A DNA stretch of 36,906 nucleotides from Blastocladiella britannica. Lineage: Eukaryota; Blastocladiomycota; Blastocladiomycetes; Blastocladiales; Blastocladiaceae. Location: assembly GCA_025349905.2 (NCBI GenBank), contig MU624637.1, positions 1 to 36,906 on the forward strand, in the 5' to 3' direction. The translations under genes were made by a program, and so were the position numbers. Below, one piece after another: positions 19,893-31,050 of this stretch (positions are counted from its first letter, which is position 1; every line of letters starts with the position of its first letter). The notes under the pieces are model-generated. The model made no database searches. It was not told where the DNA came from and worked only from the letters and a program-made list of their open reading frames with translations.

Positions 19893-22800
19893 ATGGCTGC
19901 CAACAAGTACCGCGCGCGTCCCCTACGCGGCGCTGCCACGCACAGCACGGCGCGTGCCCTCATGGAGCCTCTTGTGGGAGACCGCTCGCCGGCACTGTAT
20001 ATTCCAGCGCATCCGACAGCTCCACCGTCGCTCCGAGGACGCTGGCATGTTCCAGAATGGCCATCTGCCCAATCATTGACGAGCACGGCCTTTGTCGACA
20101 GGCCTCCATTGGTCATTGGTGTGCTTGAATTTTTAAAGGCCAAGGCCATGAGAAAAATGACAATAACGATAAACAACTAATCCAAAGCCAGGCCGGCCGA
20201 CGTTATCCCAATGCACGATGTACGCGTACTGCTCGCTGATGACAGTACACCTGCTTCCGCCACCGCCGCGCGCTCACTGGCTCCCGTTGATCGTGGAACC
20301 CTCCTCTCCAAGGTATACATTTTTGCCTTCAATTACCTTTCGCTCCATTTTCTCACACCGCCGCATTGAAATCAGGTAAGGCAAATGTACGCGCATTTGC
20401 CCGACTTGGCATCCATTCCGCCAGAGCTGCTGGTTGATCTGGCCCAGGCCGAGTCCCTCCTTGACAACTCGCCCGAGCATGCATTGCGCGGCTCAGGGAA
20501 TCACCTGGCGGCCAAATGCTCGCTCCACGACCTCAACGTGCACTACTTGTTTACTATTGTTGGTCAGACGCTCTCGGTCCATATACTGCATTTGACTAGC
20601 AGCGTACAAGAATGCGCCATTGCCCAGTCGCTGACACTTGCAACGGTTCCTGGCCCACCCCTCTGTCAAGTCACGGTCTCTTCGCTTGGCCGCGCCCTGT
20701 CCGATTCACCCGCACGCGATTTGCACACCGCGTGCCCCGAGCACTGCCTTGTTGCCATCCGAACCGAGCATCGCGTGACCGTTTTGCGCGTCGTGTTGGC
20801 GCTGCAACACCACCGCCGCTCTTCGAAGCGCTCGACAAATCCGCTGACCGCAACTGCTGCTATTTTGGCCCAGGTGGATGCGGACGACAAGATTGTCAAT
20901 ATCGAAGCGTCGCCCTTTGGTGCATCGGAGCTCCTTATCGCAACCACTCACGCCGCTCACCTCTGGCGCGTTGGTTTGGGGTGGACTGAAGAGCGGCAGT
21001 TTGACGCTCACCTTTTTTCACTGGGGTCCAAGCCGACTTCTCCACCCGATGCCAATGAACTGCCGCCCAACTCAACTGCCGCCGAAATCGATGAGTCTTT
21101 TTTGGCAAGTAGCGCCGAGGATAGTGACGACCATGACGACGATGACAGCGATCACGACACCCCAGACCCCACGGCGGCCGACATGCAGCTCATTTCCGCA
21201 ACGTGGAGCCCATCGCCAAGGTTCATTTATGTCGCGAGTGCTGCGGCCGTCCACCGCGTCGATATGCGCGCTGATCCAAGAACTGCCGAGCCCGCCCTCG
21301 TCTTGGCCACCTCGCCTCTCTCCCCGATCCGAGCGATCCAGTGCTCTGGCGGACCCTTGCTTGCCGTGCTCAAAGACGCACTTCTCGAGCTGCTGGACGC
21401 CATCGACCCATTGTCGCGTCCGCATGTGGCCACCATTCCATGGCACATACGAGTCGACCCACTCATCCACATTCACGCCGCCCAAGTCGACTCTCTTGAA
21501 CCAAGGACCACCGTCATCGCCACTGTCGGCGCTCTGTTTGGCGACGCGCATCTGGTCACCGTTGGTAGCCTGGGCGATGGCTCTGGCCCACACTTTGTGT
21601 CCAATCCCGCACACTCGGCGGAAACCCATGACACTGCAGCCACGCTGCGCATTGGCAATGAGTGGCAAGACGGGCGCTCGTTTCTGGAGCTGGCCCACGA
21701 GCTGGTACAGCCGACTGGGGCATCCCCGACTGTTGGGAGCGCGCTCTTGGCCGCCCCGCGTGGGCACGACGCTGCGGGCAGCGTCGTTCTGCGCCTGTCA
21801 CTCACCAGCCTGGGCAAATTGTGTGTGTCTAGCATACGCCTCAAGGAGCGTCCATCGAGTGGTGCTGTCCAACCGCAGCAAAGATACGACATATCCGCGC
21901 AGCTCTCGGTCTTGGCCATAACCGACCCGGAAGACATTCCCGCGCCGCGAATCCGTGTGCACCCGCGAGCTCGTGCACTGTCTTCACCGTCGTCATCGAG
22001 TGCCACCCCTACGCGATACCCGCATGCCCGGTCCATTCCATTGACCGCCCTCGATACCGCCGTGGCTCGCTTGGCGTCCGACGCTGCCGATGCGCTCCCC
22101 CACGATGCTACGTACTCGACGATCCTGACGGACGAGATGCTGGGCTGCCCCGGCCGGGTTGGTGCGCTCGTGTGCCCCATCGCAGCCCACTCTGGCAAGT
22201 GGGATATGACCAGCACGCTATCTGTTGCCGAGACCCTGGACGATCCCGAGCACTTGCAGTTTGCTTTCGAGCAGGTTATGAATGCTGCCCGCCTCTCGCT
22301 CGAGGACGTGCCACCTGCTGAAGGCGATCCACCAATTCCATCCAATACGGATCCATCAAGTCGAGGGCTTGAATCCAAGGCGATGCTGCGCGCTGCTGCC
22401 GCCTCACTGCGCCCCGTGTCATTAGATGGTAGCGCAGTACAAGGGCTCGCTGCGAAATGGAATTCGGCTCGTTTGGGCCTCCCGTCCAACCCTCTGACAT
22501 CGGCTGTTCCAGCCCTTGCCCCGCCGCGACCAAGCCAATTCCGCCTTGCCCGCGCAAGACGAAGCGGGATCGTCGATGCTCCACCCCTCATTATGAGCAG
22601 TCGGGCCTCTGGCTCGATGGCCGACACGCTCCCAGCAATTGCGACGGCCCGACCGACGCCATCTGCCACTGGTTCTGAAGCGGTATCCTCCCAGCCGATT
22701 TACGGATCTCGACCCTTCTTGGGATCCCAAGCGCCGGCGTTTGGTGCTACACCCACCTCCCAGGTGCTGCCTCGGTCGCGACGAGCCCCTGGATTCGCCT

Positions 22801-23288
22801 CTCAGCAGCAGCAACAACAGCCGTCCCCCGCTGCGAGCGTTGGAGCGTCGCAATACGCGGGTGTGGGCGAGCCCGTCGCCACACAGCACATGTCGCTTGG
22901 GCTGGGAGGACTCGACTTTGGCTTTGGTCCCTCAGCGTCGGCATCCCTGCCAATCACCACCGCTCCCACTGCGACCACCACCACTGGCCGCATGTCCCTT
23001 GGCCTCTCGCTCGACTTTGGTCTTGGGCCCACGCCCAATACGCAGCCGTCGTCGCAAATTCCGAGCACGCGTCTGACCTCCAGCTCGATGGTCTACCAGG
23101 CAGCCGCCGCGGTGCCCGAGCGCGGACTCGCAGCAGCCATGCCCCAGCCAGAGATGCAGCCGCAGCAATCTCTTCACAACAGCCAACGCTCTGGATTTGG
23201 AATGGGTGGTGGGATGATGTGGGGCGCTGCCTCTCAACCACCAACACTCCCGCCTCCGCGTAAAAAGAAGCGGATGGGCGGCTTCTGA
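19893..23288 (+). CDS. Probable RRN6/TAF1C-like RNA polymerase I initiation factor
   Basis: 1087 residues; exons 19893-20118, 20188-20312, 20376-23288, introns 69 and 63 nt. The first two thirds look like a beta-propeller without classic WD signatures: repeated hydrophobic strands such as LSVHILHL, LLIATTHAAHLWRV, ATWSPSPRFIYVA followed by AAVHRVDMR, and VATIPWHIR. An acidic patch (SAEDSDDHDDDDSDHDTPD) sits in the middle. The C-terminal part is disordered and Gln/Ser/Pro-rich, with two copies of an MSLGL...LDFG(F/L)GP motif at about 956 and 990, and ends in the basic string RKKKRMGGF. Propeller followed by a disordered region and a basic KKKR-GF end is the layout of Rrn6 and TAF1C in the Pol I core-promoter complex. 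I did not find a single decisive motif, so the name is tentative; a generic WD-like nuclear protein is the alternative. Start chosen at 19893 because splicing from it keeps one frame into both later exons. Confidence 0.6.
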
Positions 23289-23315
23289 AAGCATAAAACA
23301 TATACATATTGTACT
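23289..23315. terminator. 27-bp convergent spacer
   Basis: AT-rich spacer (AAAGCATAAAACATATACAT and following) between two converging stop codons; both 3' UTRs must extend into the opposite gene. Confidence 0.45.
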
Positions 23316-26300
23316 TCATTGCCCTTCCCTGCCTTCATCGTCAGCAACTCGAAAGACAGACTCGGCTGGCCGGAATAGGGTGATACTGGCGGTGCGAGCG
23401 GTGCCGGGGGTAAAACGCTGCTGTGCATACTGCAGTGGTGGGCCGCTATTTTTCAAGGTCACCACGAGGTTTGGGACGCGAGGAGAGGCGCCAAAGCACG
23501 CATCGGTGAGGTTCGTAACGCGGTGCCTAAAAATGATGCCGCGGGCGTCCATGGTTCGACTGTCACCCACCAAATGATCAGTGGCTGATGGCGGCGGCCG
23601 TGGTAAACGAAGTTTGCCCGTGTCCCACAGACTGAGCTCGCCCGCATTGAGAATAGAAAAGAGCGACGGCCGCCGCGCATCAAACTCGATCTTGATGGGC
23701 ATGGAAACGTCCAGGTGGTGCGCGCACGACCACTGGATGCGCGATGTCGAAAAGAGGATGTAGACGAGGTTCGGACCAATGATGAGCACGGCGTGAGTGC
23801 CCGAGTTGTCCATGGCCATGGCGAGAATCGGGTCGGCCGTCGATCGGTGCTAAAATGGTGGGTTGGCGTTAGGAATGACGAGATTAACCCCATAAACAAA
23901 GAAAAGAAAGAAAAAAACAAGTACCAGGACGATGGGCGTCGATGAGGCAAAATGCCACTGCAAAAACGTTCGCCGCGTCATGATAAAGACGCAAGGTTCG
24001 CCTTGATGAATACGCGCGCTCACCGACACGATCGTCGGTTCGTCGTCGCTGAAGCGCTTGGCGTAGCTCGGCGATAGAAGCGGATCGGGCGCATCGAGCG
24101 AGTCGTTGACAACCTCGAGATGTCGATCAGGCGTAACCGACTTGGGCTTGGTCGGGTAGCGGCCATGCGTCCCCGAGACGAGAGACCGCGTCAGCCTCGC
24201 CACATCCCACACAGAGACCCCACCAGCATCATCGCCGACAACCACATAGCCATGGGCGCCGTCGACAGCCGTCACGCATCGGTCCTGCTGGTCATGACGA
24301 AACAAGTCGAGGGCGACTGTCTTGGTCGTGCTGGCGGCGGTGGCGAGGCTGTGGCCACTGTCGCCGCTCACGGCATCATCATCCTCATCGTCACCATCGT
24401 CGTCGGTGTCGCCTTCAACATGATTGCCAGCCTTTTTGGGCGGCAGATCGGGCAGGCTTTCAATTCGCGCCTGCGCCAGGAAAATCTCGTCGGGGTTGTG
24501 CTCGTCCATGTCCGTTGCGCCGCGAACTGCCCTTTGCCATGTCACAATCGCAACCGCGTCGTCGTCGTCAGCAAGACCAGGCCATGGGACCGCAATCACG
24601 CTCGTGATACATCCCGAATGAGGTGTAAACAGGGTTGTCGAACTGAGTGCGCGCGTGTCGGGCTCACCGAGAGCAACCAGATGCTGGAGCAACGACATGT
24701 GGTCGTGATGGCCCAGCGGGTAAACAGGGAATGCCAGCACGTGCAACTGGCAGCCGGAGGCGACAAGAACTTGCAATAGGTCTGGAGCGTGTTGTCGCCG
24801 GGTAAATACCGCAACTAGCGACTCTGCTTCAGCGGTCACAGCAGTGTCGTCCTCTTTGCTCCTCGCTTTTGTTGGTTGGTCGTCAGCGGCGGCGGCGGCA
24901 CCCGCGTCCCGCGAACCAGTCTTGGCGCGCGATTGCCTTTTTCGTTTCTTTTTTTCCTTGGCCGCAAGCATTCGCGCATTTTTTGGTGGTGGTGGTGGTA
25001 CCGGCGACGACAGCGAAGACGGAGATGCCAACGAGGATGGCAGTGATGGGTTGGGCGGCGAAGGCGGAGACAAGGACCCAGTCAGACCATATAGTCCGAG
25101 ATTAAGCGCCGATCGGTGCCATGGGACCACTGCAATGGCGTCGGCATGCCCGCATGCCACCGTCCCCTGCATCATCGTGTCGTAAAGCCCATACGCCAAG
25201 AGCGACCACGGCATGGGGCCGCTCGGATGAGCTGGCACTGCGAGCGTGGCCGGTAAAAACGAGTCACGCAGCAACGCGAGAGGATCGGGTCCGCGAACGC
25301 CCTTCATGCCTCCGACCCGGAGCGAGGGCGGGTCATAAAGGAGCGGGAGCGCCTTGGAGGGGTGGTTCGCACCTGCTTCGAGCCAGGTCCCGGCAACAGG
25401 GGTGCGCACAGTGCCAAAAAGAGTGTTGCTGCTCTGGCTGGGAGGAACAGGCGCAAATGTAATGGAGCTACCGCCGGTAGCCGGCGCTGCCGCCGCCGTC
25501 ATGGCCAAGTCGCCTAATGTGGTCATTGAGGCAGGCCCAATCAGCATGGGCTCGATGCGGCGGCGTTTTGGCGGGACGACTTGCGGCGATTTGTCCACCA
25601 GGGAATGCACGCGGGCGCGGCGAACGTTGGCAAATTGAGACTGAAAGCACGGCTCCCCCGGCTGCCAGATGAGCGTGTACGGTGTCGCCGCGGACGCGCC
25701 GTCGCCAGTTGACGCGACTGCCGACGACGATGATGCCATGGTCGCCGCCACCCCCGCCGCTGGTGATGGTGCCTGCATGAGATCAAAGATCAACTTTGCC
25801 AGGTCGCGGTGGTTTGCGAGCACTACAAGGCCGTCAGCATCGTTCGGGGCGAGATGGAAATCACTCACGCCCGCGGCAAAGGCGCGACGGGGCACGATCC
25901 CGAGAATATCACCGCGTCGCTTGCCGGCAGATCGCATGGCCAAAAACAACCGGGCGTACAGCTCGTCGATCCGCGCTTCGATGGGCTGCGGGTCTGCGCC
26001 CGGCGGCGGCGAGTACGAAAAATAGATGCGCGACACTTTGTGCGCAAGGCCCGGTCCGATGGTCAGCCGAGGGCGAAAGGCGATGGTTGGTCGCTGGCTC
26101 TGGTCCTCATTGGTATCGGAGGTATCGGAGGTACTGGCGGCAGTGCTGGCAACAATGGCGCAGCGCGCCTCGCTATAGGGCACCTCGGAAAAGGCGGTGA
26201 GCATGTCGGCCTCGGACTGAAAGGTCATGGTGCCGACCCGCCGGCCGTGCAGCAGCCTCGTTTCGGGACCGAACTTGCACCGAACGTGGTGTTGCGACAA

Positions 26301-26438
26301 ATATGCCTTGAAAGCGTCCAGATCCACCATTTCGGGAATAGAAAAGCGGCAGGACTCGGACAGTGCCATTGAGGCTGTTGGTGCTATTGCCGGCGCTGGT
26401 ACTGGCGCTGGCTGTCCATTTTTATTCGGTATTGTCAT
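23316..26438 (-). CDS. WD-like protein with a divergent RRM-like N-terminus
   Basis: 1015 residues; exons 26438-23925 and 23849-23316, intron 75 nt. No named family is recognised. Residues about 20-100 have an RRM-like pattern, including RVGTMTFQSEADMLTAF, which resembles an RNP strand and helix. The region encoded around 24950 contains a strong basic cluster (KEKKKRKRQSRAK), a likely nuclear signal. The second half has propeller-like strands: LVAVFTRRQ, LQVLVASGCQLHVLAF, CITSVIAVPW, AIVTWQR, GYVVVGDDAGGVSVWDVARL (the clearest WD unit), EPCVFIMTRRTFLQWHF, and TGKLRL with LSLWD after the splice. An acidic patch (DTDDDGDDEDDD) lies between units. A role in nuclear RNA or chromatin work is possible but is an inference from composition. 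It shares a 37-bp start-to-start spacer with the LRR gene. Confidence 0.75.
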
Positions 26439-26475
26439 ATTCTCGTCTCTTTTCACATCGCAAAATAAGAAAATA
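26439..26475. promoter_or_regulatory. 37-bp divergent start-to-start spacer
   Basis: Only 37 bp separate the ATG of the WD-like gene (minus) from the ATG of the LRR gene (plus). The spacer is pyrimidine-rich on its left and A-rich on its right. Promoter elements for each gene must lie largely inside the coding region of the other. Confidence 0.55.
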
Positions 26476-27926
26476 ATGTCGCTCACCGTGATCGACTACA
26501 TCGAAGGCTACCACCTGTACTGCACACGCAAGTCCGTGCTGCCGATCCCGTCGCTCGACAAGCTGCTGGCTGTTTGCATTGACGATGGCCACACTCCGAC
26601 CACATTCACGCTGCGCGGCAACCACCCCGAGCTGCGCGATCGCCGCATTTCTGACGATTACTTGTGTGCGCCTGTTCCTTTACTAATTTTATTACTGGGT
26701 ATATTCATTAACTGTGGTCGATGATCCAGAGATGTTCTGATCCTGCCGTTTGCTGGGAACGACTTTTTGACAACATTGGATCTGAGCTTTAACCATATCA
26801 CTGATCGCGGTGGATCAATCCTTGCCAAATGGCTTCGGGTATTCTACGCCTTTTTATATTCGGATCCCTAATGTGCGCTCATATACAAAAATGACAATAG
26901 TCCACGCAAAAGCTCCAATACCTCATCCTCGCCAGCAACATGCTCGGCTCGGCCGCTGGTATTGCCCTCTCGGAATCGCTGACAGTCAATGTCACGCTTC
27001 GATCGATCGACCTCTCGCACAATGCTCTTGGGCACGATGGCGGCATGGCGCTGGCTGGCATGCTCCAAGTCAACACAAGCCTCACCTGCCTGCGGATCCA
27101 CCACTGCGGGCTCACGCTCTCGGCACTCATTGCGCTGTGTACAGTGTTGCACAACAACAACACGCTTTCCTCGCTTGATATCGGCGACAATGATGGAGGC
27201 GGGCAACAGCGTGCTCCATCTCTTCACACCGATTTTGTGCGCCACCTTGCCCATATGCTTGCCATGAACCGCGGACTCAAGGAGTTGGGGCTCGCCAAAC
27301 TCAACATCTCGGATGAAGATGCCAGAGAGCATCTTGGTCCCGCATTCGAGCTGGCCCGCGGCCTCCAGGAGCTTGATTTGACTGGGTATATACTTTTCTT
27401 TTTTTGCATTTGCATTTGGTTTCGCACCCAATCCTTACTCAATTCGTACCGCAAAAAAAGAAACCATCTCAAGGAAGACGCCGCCCACGCCCTTACTTGC
27501 CACCTGGTCGCGCATCCGTCGCTCACCAGCCTTCGTCTTTCCAACAATTCCCTTGGGACGCGTGGAGTTCTCTCGCTCGCGTCCTTGCTCAAGAACAATG
27601 TGACTTTGGCGCGGCTGTATTTGGATCACGTTAGGGCCGGAGCTGACGCGATGCTCGCATTGGCGCAAGTGCTCTTACGGATCAACTCAACGCTTTCGAC
27701 TGTCGCGGTGTGGGGCAATGACTTTTACAGCGGCGCACCGCAGGGCATGCATCAGGCTGAAGATTGCGTTGAAGGAGAAGGTGTGGGGCCGGGATCTGCG
27801 TGCGCCATGTGGGGGCAGCTGATTGAGCCTCGGCGTCAGCGTCTACAACTGAACCAGGTCGACATAGTTCCGTATGAGGTGCAGCAGGAGTGGGCAGTTG
27901 CCCGGAACGAACGGTTTGTTGGCTGA
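26476..27926 (+). CDS. Leucine-rich-repeat protein, ribonuclease-inhibitor type
   Basis: 411 residues; exons 26476-26663, 26730-26838, 26913-27385, 27461-27926; introns 66, 74 and 75 nt, all in phase. After a short N-terminal cap (SLTVIDYIEGYHLYC and a PIPSLDKLL segment) come about eight to nine LRRs of 28-29 residues of the RNI kind: LTTLDLSFNHITDRG, LQYLILASNMLGSAAG, LRSIDLSHNALGHDGG, LTCLRIHHCGLTLSA, LSSLDIGDND, LKELGLAKLNISDED, LQELDLTGNHLKED, LTSLRLSNNSLGTRG, LARLYLDHV. The protein ends with a short cap containing DIVPYEV. Overall shape is similar to LRRC34-like proteins of animals and zoosporic eukaryotes, but that name is a guess. It is likely a cytosolic protein-binding scaffold. Confidence 0.82.
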
Positions 27927-27999
27927 ACCTTCTGGTGCTGGTTGGTCTCATTTCCGCTTCCATTTCTTCTGGTTAAGTTTCCCTATTTCTTCTCTCTTT

Positions 28000-28005
28000 A
28001 ATAAA
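28000..28005 (+). terminator. AATAAA polyadenylation signal of the LRR gene
   Basis: An exact AATAAA lies 74 nt after the LRR stop codon and before the next gene on the same strand. It sits in a T-rich, 185-bp intergenic stretch (27927-28111) that also carries the promoter of the GRAM gene. Confidence 0.6.
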
Positions 28006-28111
28006 TATCCTCGCTACCGCGTTCCTTTTTGAATGGTTGGCCCTCGTCAAATTATTTTGTTTCATTCCTTTTTTTTTTCGCCCATCTCGTATCAACCACA
28101 CCGCTTCCCTC

Positions 28112-29942
28112 ATGTCCATGTCCGATCAGCCCGATTTGCTTGAGCAGCTGGGCCGCGTCAGCCAGCTTCAGCGCCTTCCCCCATCGCCACCCGCACCTAT
28201 AGCCGCCCATGCCTCAATTCCACCTGCCGCTGAACCTGACCATGCTCCCCCCATTGCACCAGCACGTGCAGCTGCTGCCACTGTCCCAATGGCACCGGCA
28301 CCAAACAACATGGATCATCAAGTACCCAGAACTCCTCAGCACTCTGATCCGGTGCCGGCCAACACCCATCAGTGGATCCAGGCTCAGCTGGAATCGAGTT
28401 CCAAATTGGCGCACGAAGGTGCAAAATTGGCGCACGAAGGTGCCGAGGTACGGTCAACCTGCATTCATGGCGGACTGAACTGAATGAAACTCAGCACATA
28501 CGAAAAAAAAAATACTTCAGCATTTGCAAGAGCAAGTATATTCGTTTGCGAGGGCACGCATTGATCCGATGGAATCGGTCGAATATTCATGGCCGGAACT
28601 GCGCTCGAACCTGGAGCGGCTGTTTCTCTCGCTCGAGGCACCCTTCTCCATTTTACATTCTGATCTATTGAAGTATGGACTGACCCCAAAACAAACGTGT
28701 ACAGCCGCTGCCCGACTTGGTGACGTCTTTATGGTCCTTGTTCATGTGGGAGTCCCCAACTGCCTCCGCCATAGCTGCGAGCATGTACTTCACGGCAGCG
28801 ACGACAGGCCAGGTCACGACCATGGCCGTTGTCGCGATCTTCCTGGCCCTCGCATTCCACGGTACCACGCAAAAGCGCATTTTGGCCGCTATTGGCCTAC
28901 TCTGCCTGTACGACGACATTCAACGGCAGCCGGCGTTTGCTGATTCCTCACGTACCGCTCGTCTGGAGCACCAAGGGCAATCGTCTTTGGCCCAACTGGC
29001 GGACCCAGAAACCTCGCCGCTTTACGTTCGCAATGTCATCAGCTCGGCCGTTGGATCGGGCAGGTCGAAGACCAAGTCTTCCGATGAGCTTTGGGGCGAC
29101 CTTCGCGACCTGGTGCTTGCCAAAGCCCAGCTCCTGACACGCGATGCAGCAGATCTTGTCGAGCGCATCAATTCCATGCTCAAGTGGCGGCGGCCCTGGG
29201 CAACGATCGTCTCTGTGGGCGCTGTTGGGTTCCTCGTGCTACTCGTCCGGCATGTCCCCTTGCGGTGGCTTCCGCGGGTCACTTGTACGGATCACTCGCT
29301 TTTTCTTTCTTACACCACTTGATCCAAGACTGAATCGCCCTTGTAAATATAGCAACACTGGTGGGAATCGAGTTGTTTGTGTTCCTGCCGCTCTCGGCCA
29401 AGTTCCCGCGGTACAGGCGCATGTTCAGCCTTGTGCAGATCCTGCTTTCGCCGTTCCCAACCGAAGCCGAGTGGGCCATTGAAACCGCTGCCGAGGCTCA
29501 TCGACCCACTCCACTGAAGACACGAGACAGGTCCGAAAGCACGGACACCCAACCGCAGCTCGGCCCGGAATCGAGTCCCGTGCCAGGCCCGGCAACGGCA
29601 ACGGTGACGCGTGGACGGGCCGATATCTTCAACTGCTCCTGGCGTGGCTTCCGCGGGACCCTGTCGATCCGACAAGGCGCCGGGCACTTGGTTTTTAATG
29701 CCTCCCCGCGAGTCGGAGCATCGGGACCCGAGAACGTGCGCATTCCCATGTCGTCCATTGTGCGCATCCGCAAGGAATCATCACGGCACATGTTGATGTT
29801 CCGAAACGACAAGCTGGTGCTGGACCTTCAGACCGGCGAGCACGCGGTGTTCGAGCACGTTGATCGGCGCAACCACGCGTTTGCGTTGCTGGCGTCGGCG
29901 TCGGCGGCTCCCGGCCGCGAATGGCGGGTGTTGGGAACTTGA
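28112..29942 (+). CDS. GRAM-domain membrane protein (GRAMD4-like)
   Basis: 540 residues; exons 28112-28447, 28521-28637, 28705-29284, 29353-29942. The N-terminus is Pro/Ala-rich and low complexity with a KLAHEGA tandem repeat. Residues about 113-160 (EYSWPELRSNLERLFLSLE joined to PLPDLVTSLW) precede FMWESPTAS, matching the W-x-x-P-x-x-S entry into the membrane region of GRAMD4-type proteins. Membrane helices are near 174-206 and 318-362. The last 100 residues form a GRAM/PH-like domain (IFNCSWRGFRGTLSI, HLVFNAS, RIPMSSIVRIRKE, DKLVLDLQTGEHAVFEHV). Such proteins sit in ER or mitochondrial membranes and bind lipid. The second intron (28638-28704, 67 nt) has a GC rather than GT donor: no GT donor gives the right frame. 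A sequence error is the alternative. The start could also be the ATG at 28118. Confidence 0.78.
28403..28444 (+). repeat. Two tandem 21-bp units encoding KLAHEGA
   Basis: Units at 28403-28423 and 28424-28444 differ only in the last base. They are in frame and lie just before the first splice donor of the GRAM gene. A recent duplication is likely. Confidence 0.9.
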
Positions 29943-30062
29943 GCCTAACCAAGTCGGGTAAAGTCGGGCCCAAATTTTTTTCAAAAAAGCAATGTAATTT
30001 TTTCATGTTCTCTTTTCTGCACGCCGTACCCTTACAGTATACCGTACTCTTGTTTAAATATC
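29943..30062. promoter_or_regulatory. Tandem intergenic region with ADE1 promoter
   Basis: 120 bp between the GRAM gene stop and the ADE1 start. It is AT-rich, with T- and A-runs at 29971-29988, and must hold the 3' end of one gene and the promoter of the next. No Bas1-type TGACTC site is seen. Confidence 0.4.
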
Positions 30063-31015
30063 ATGGCCCTCATCAACAGCGACTGCCCGACGCTCAATCT
30101 GCTCGCACGCGGCAAGGTGCGCGATCTGTACGAGGTTGATGAGCACTCGTTGCTCTTTGTAGCCACCGACCGGCTGTCGGCGTTCGACGTGATCATGAAG
30201 ACGGGTGTCCCGGGCAAGGGAAAGCTGCTGACGTCCATGTCCGTGTTTTGGTTTGGGCACCTGGCCAGCGTCCTGCCCAATCACCTCATCACCGCCAACA
30301 TGAACGAGATGCCCGCGGCCGTGCAGCAGTACCGCGCGCAACTCGACGGGCGCTGCATGCTCGTCAAGCGGCTCAAAGTGCTTCCGATCGAGGCCATTGT
30401 GCGCGGGTACATTACCGGATCCGGATGGAAAGAGTACAAGACAAAGTTTACCGTGTGCGACATTCCACTTCCGGCGGGCTTGGTCGAGTGCCAGCAACTG
30501 CCGACGCCATTATTTACTCCGAGCACCAAGGCCGATATTGGCGATCATGGTATGTATCAATCAGTTTTGTTGCTCGAGTCCCTTGATCTTAACCATATTT
30601 TGTAGACGAAAACATTCACCCATCTAAGGTCGCCGGGATCATTGGCGCGGATCTGGCCGCGCAAGTGGAGCGCGCGTCGCTCGCACTGTACACGCAAGCG
30701 GCCGAGTATGCGCGCGCACGCAACATCATCATTGCCGACACCAAGTTCGAGTTTGGCGTGGACGCCGATGGCAAGCTCCACCTGATTGACGAAGTACTGA
30801 CGCCAGACTCGTCGCGGTTCTGGCCCGCCGACAAGTATGCGGCGGGACACGACCAGGACTCGTTCGACAAGCAGTACGTGCGCAATTACCTGCTGGCGCT
30901 GCCCACATTTGACAAGAAGACGGGCGTGGAACTGCCGGCCGAAGTGGTGGCAAAGACGGTCGAAAAGTACCAGAGCGCGGTGGAGCTATTGACGGGAGCC
31001 AAGGTGGCCCTGTAA
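30063..31015 (+). CDS. ADE1: SAICAR synthetase (phosphoribosylaminoimidazole-succinocarboxamide synthase)
   Basis: Purine synthesis step 7: joins aspartate to CAIR using ATP to give SAICAR. 298 residues; exons 30063-30549 and 30606-31015, intron 56 nt, which rejoins DIGDHDENIHPSKV. Family motifs: GKVRDLYEVDEHSLLFVATD (ATP loop) followed by RLSAFDV, the VKRLKVLPIEAIVRGYITGS block that is the PROSITE-type signature, and the second signature in IADTKFEFG with LIDEVLTPDSSRFWP. The C-terminus matches the monofunctional fungal enzyme in length and lacks the AIR carboxylase domain of animal PAICS. It converges with METTL16 34 bp downstream. Confidence 0.97.
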
Positions 31016-31034
31016 AGAAATGATCAAGTACAAA

Positions 31035-31050
31035 TTTTTTTTTTTTTTTT
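31035..31050. repeat. T16 homopolymer between converging ADE1 and METTL16
   Basis: Sixteen T (plus strand) fill half of the 34-bp spacer; the last T is the first base of the METTL16 stop triplet as read on the plus strand. It is T-rich downstream sequence for ADE1 and an A-run after the METTL16 stop, possibly part of 3'-end formation. Confidence 0.8.

Noticed and set aside
21473..22669. Minus-strand open frame of 398 codons
   Set aside because: Antisense shadow of the Pol I factor-like gene, caused by high GC; it has no domain.
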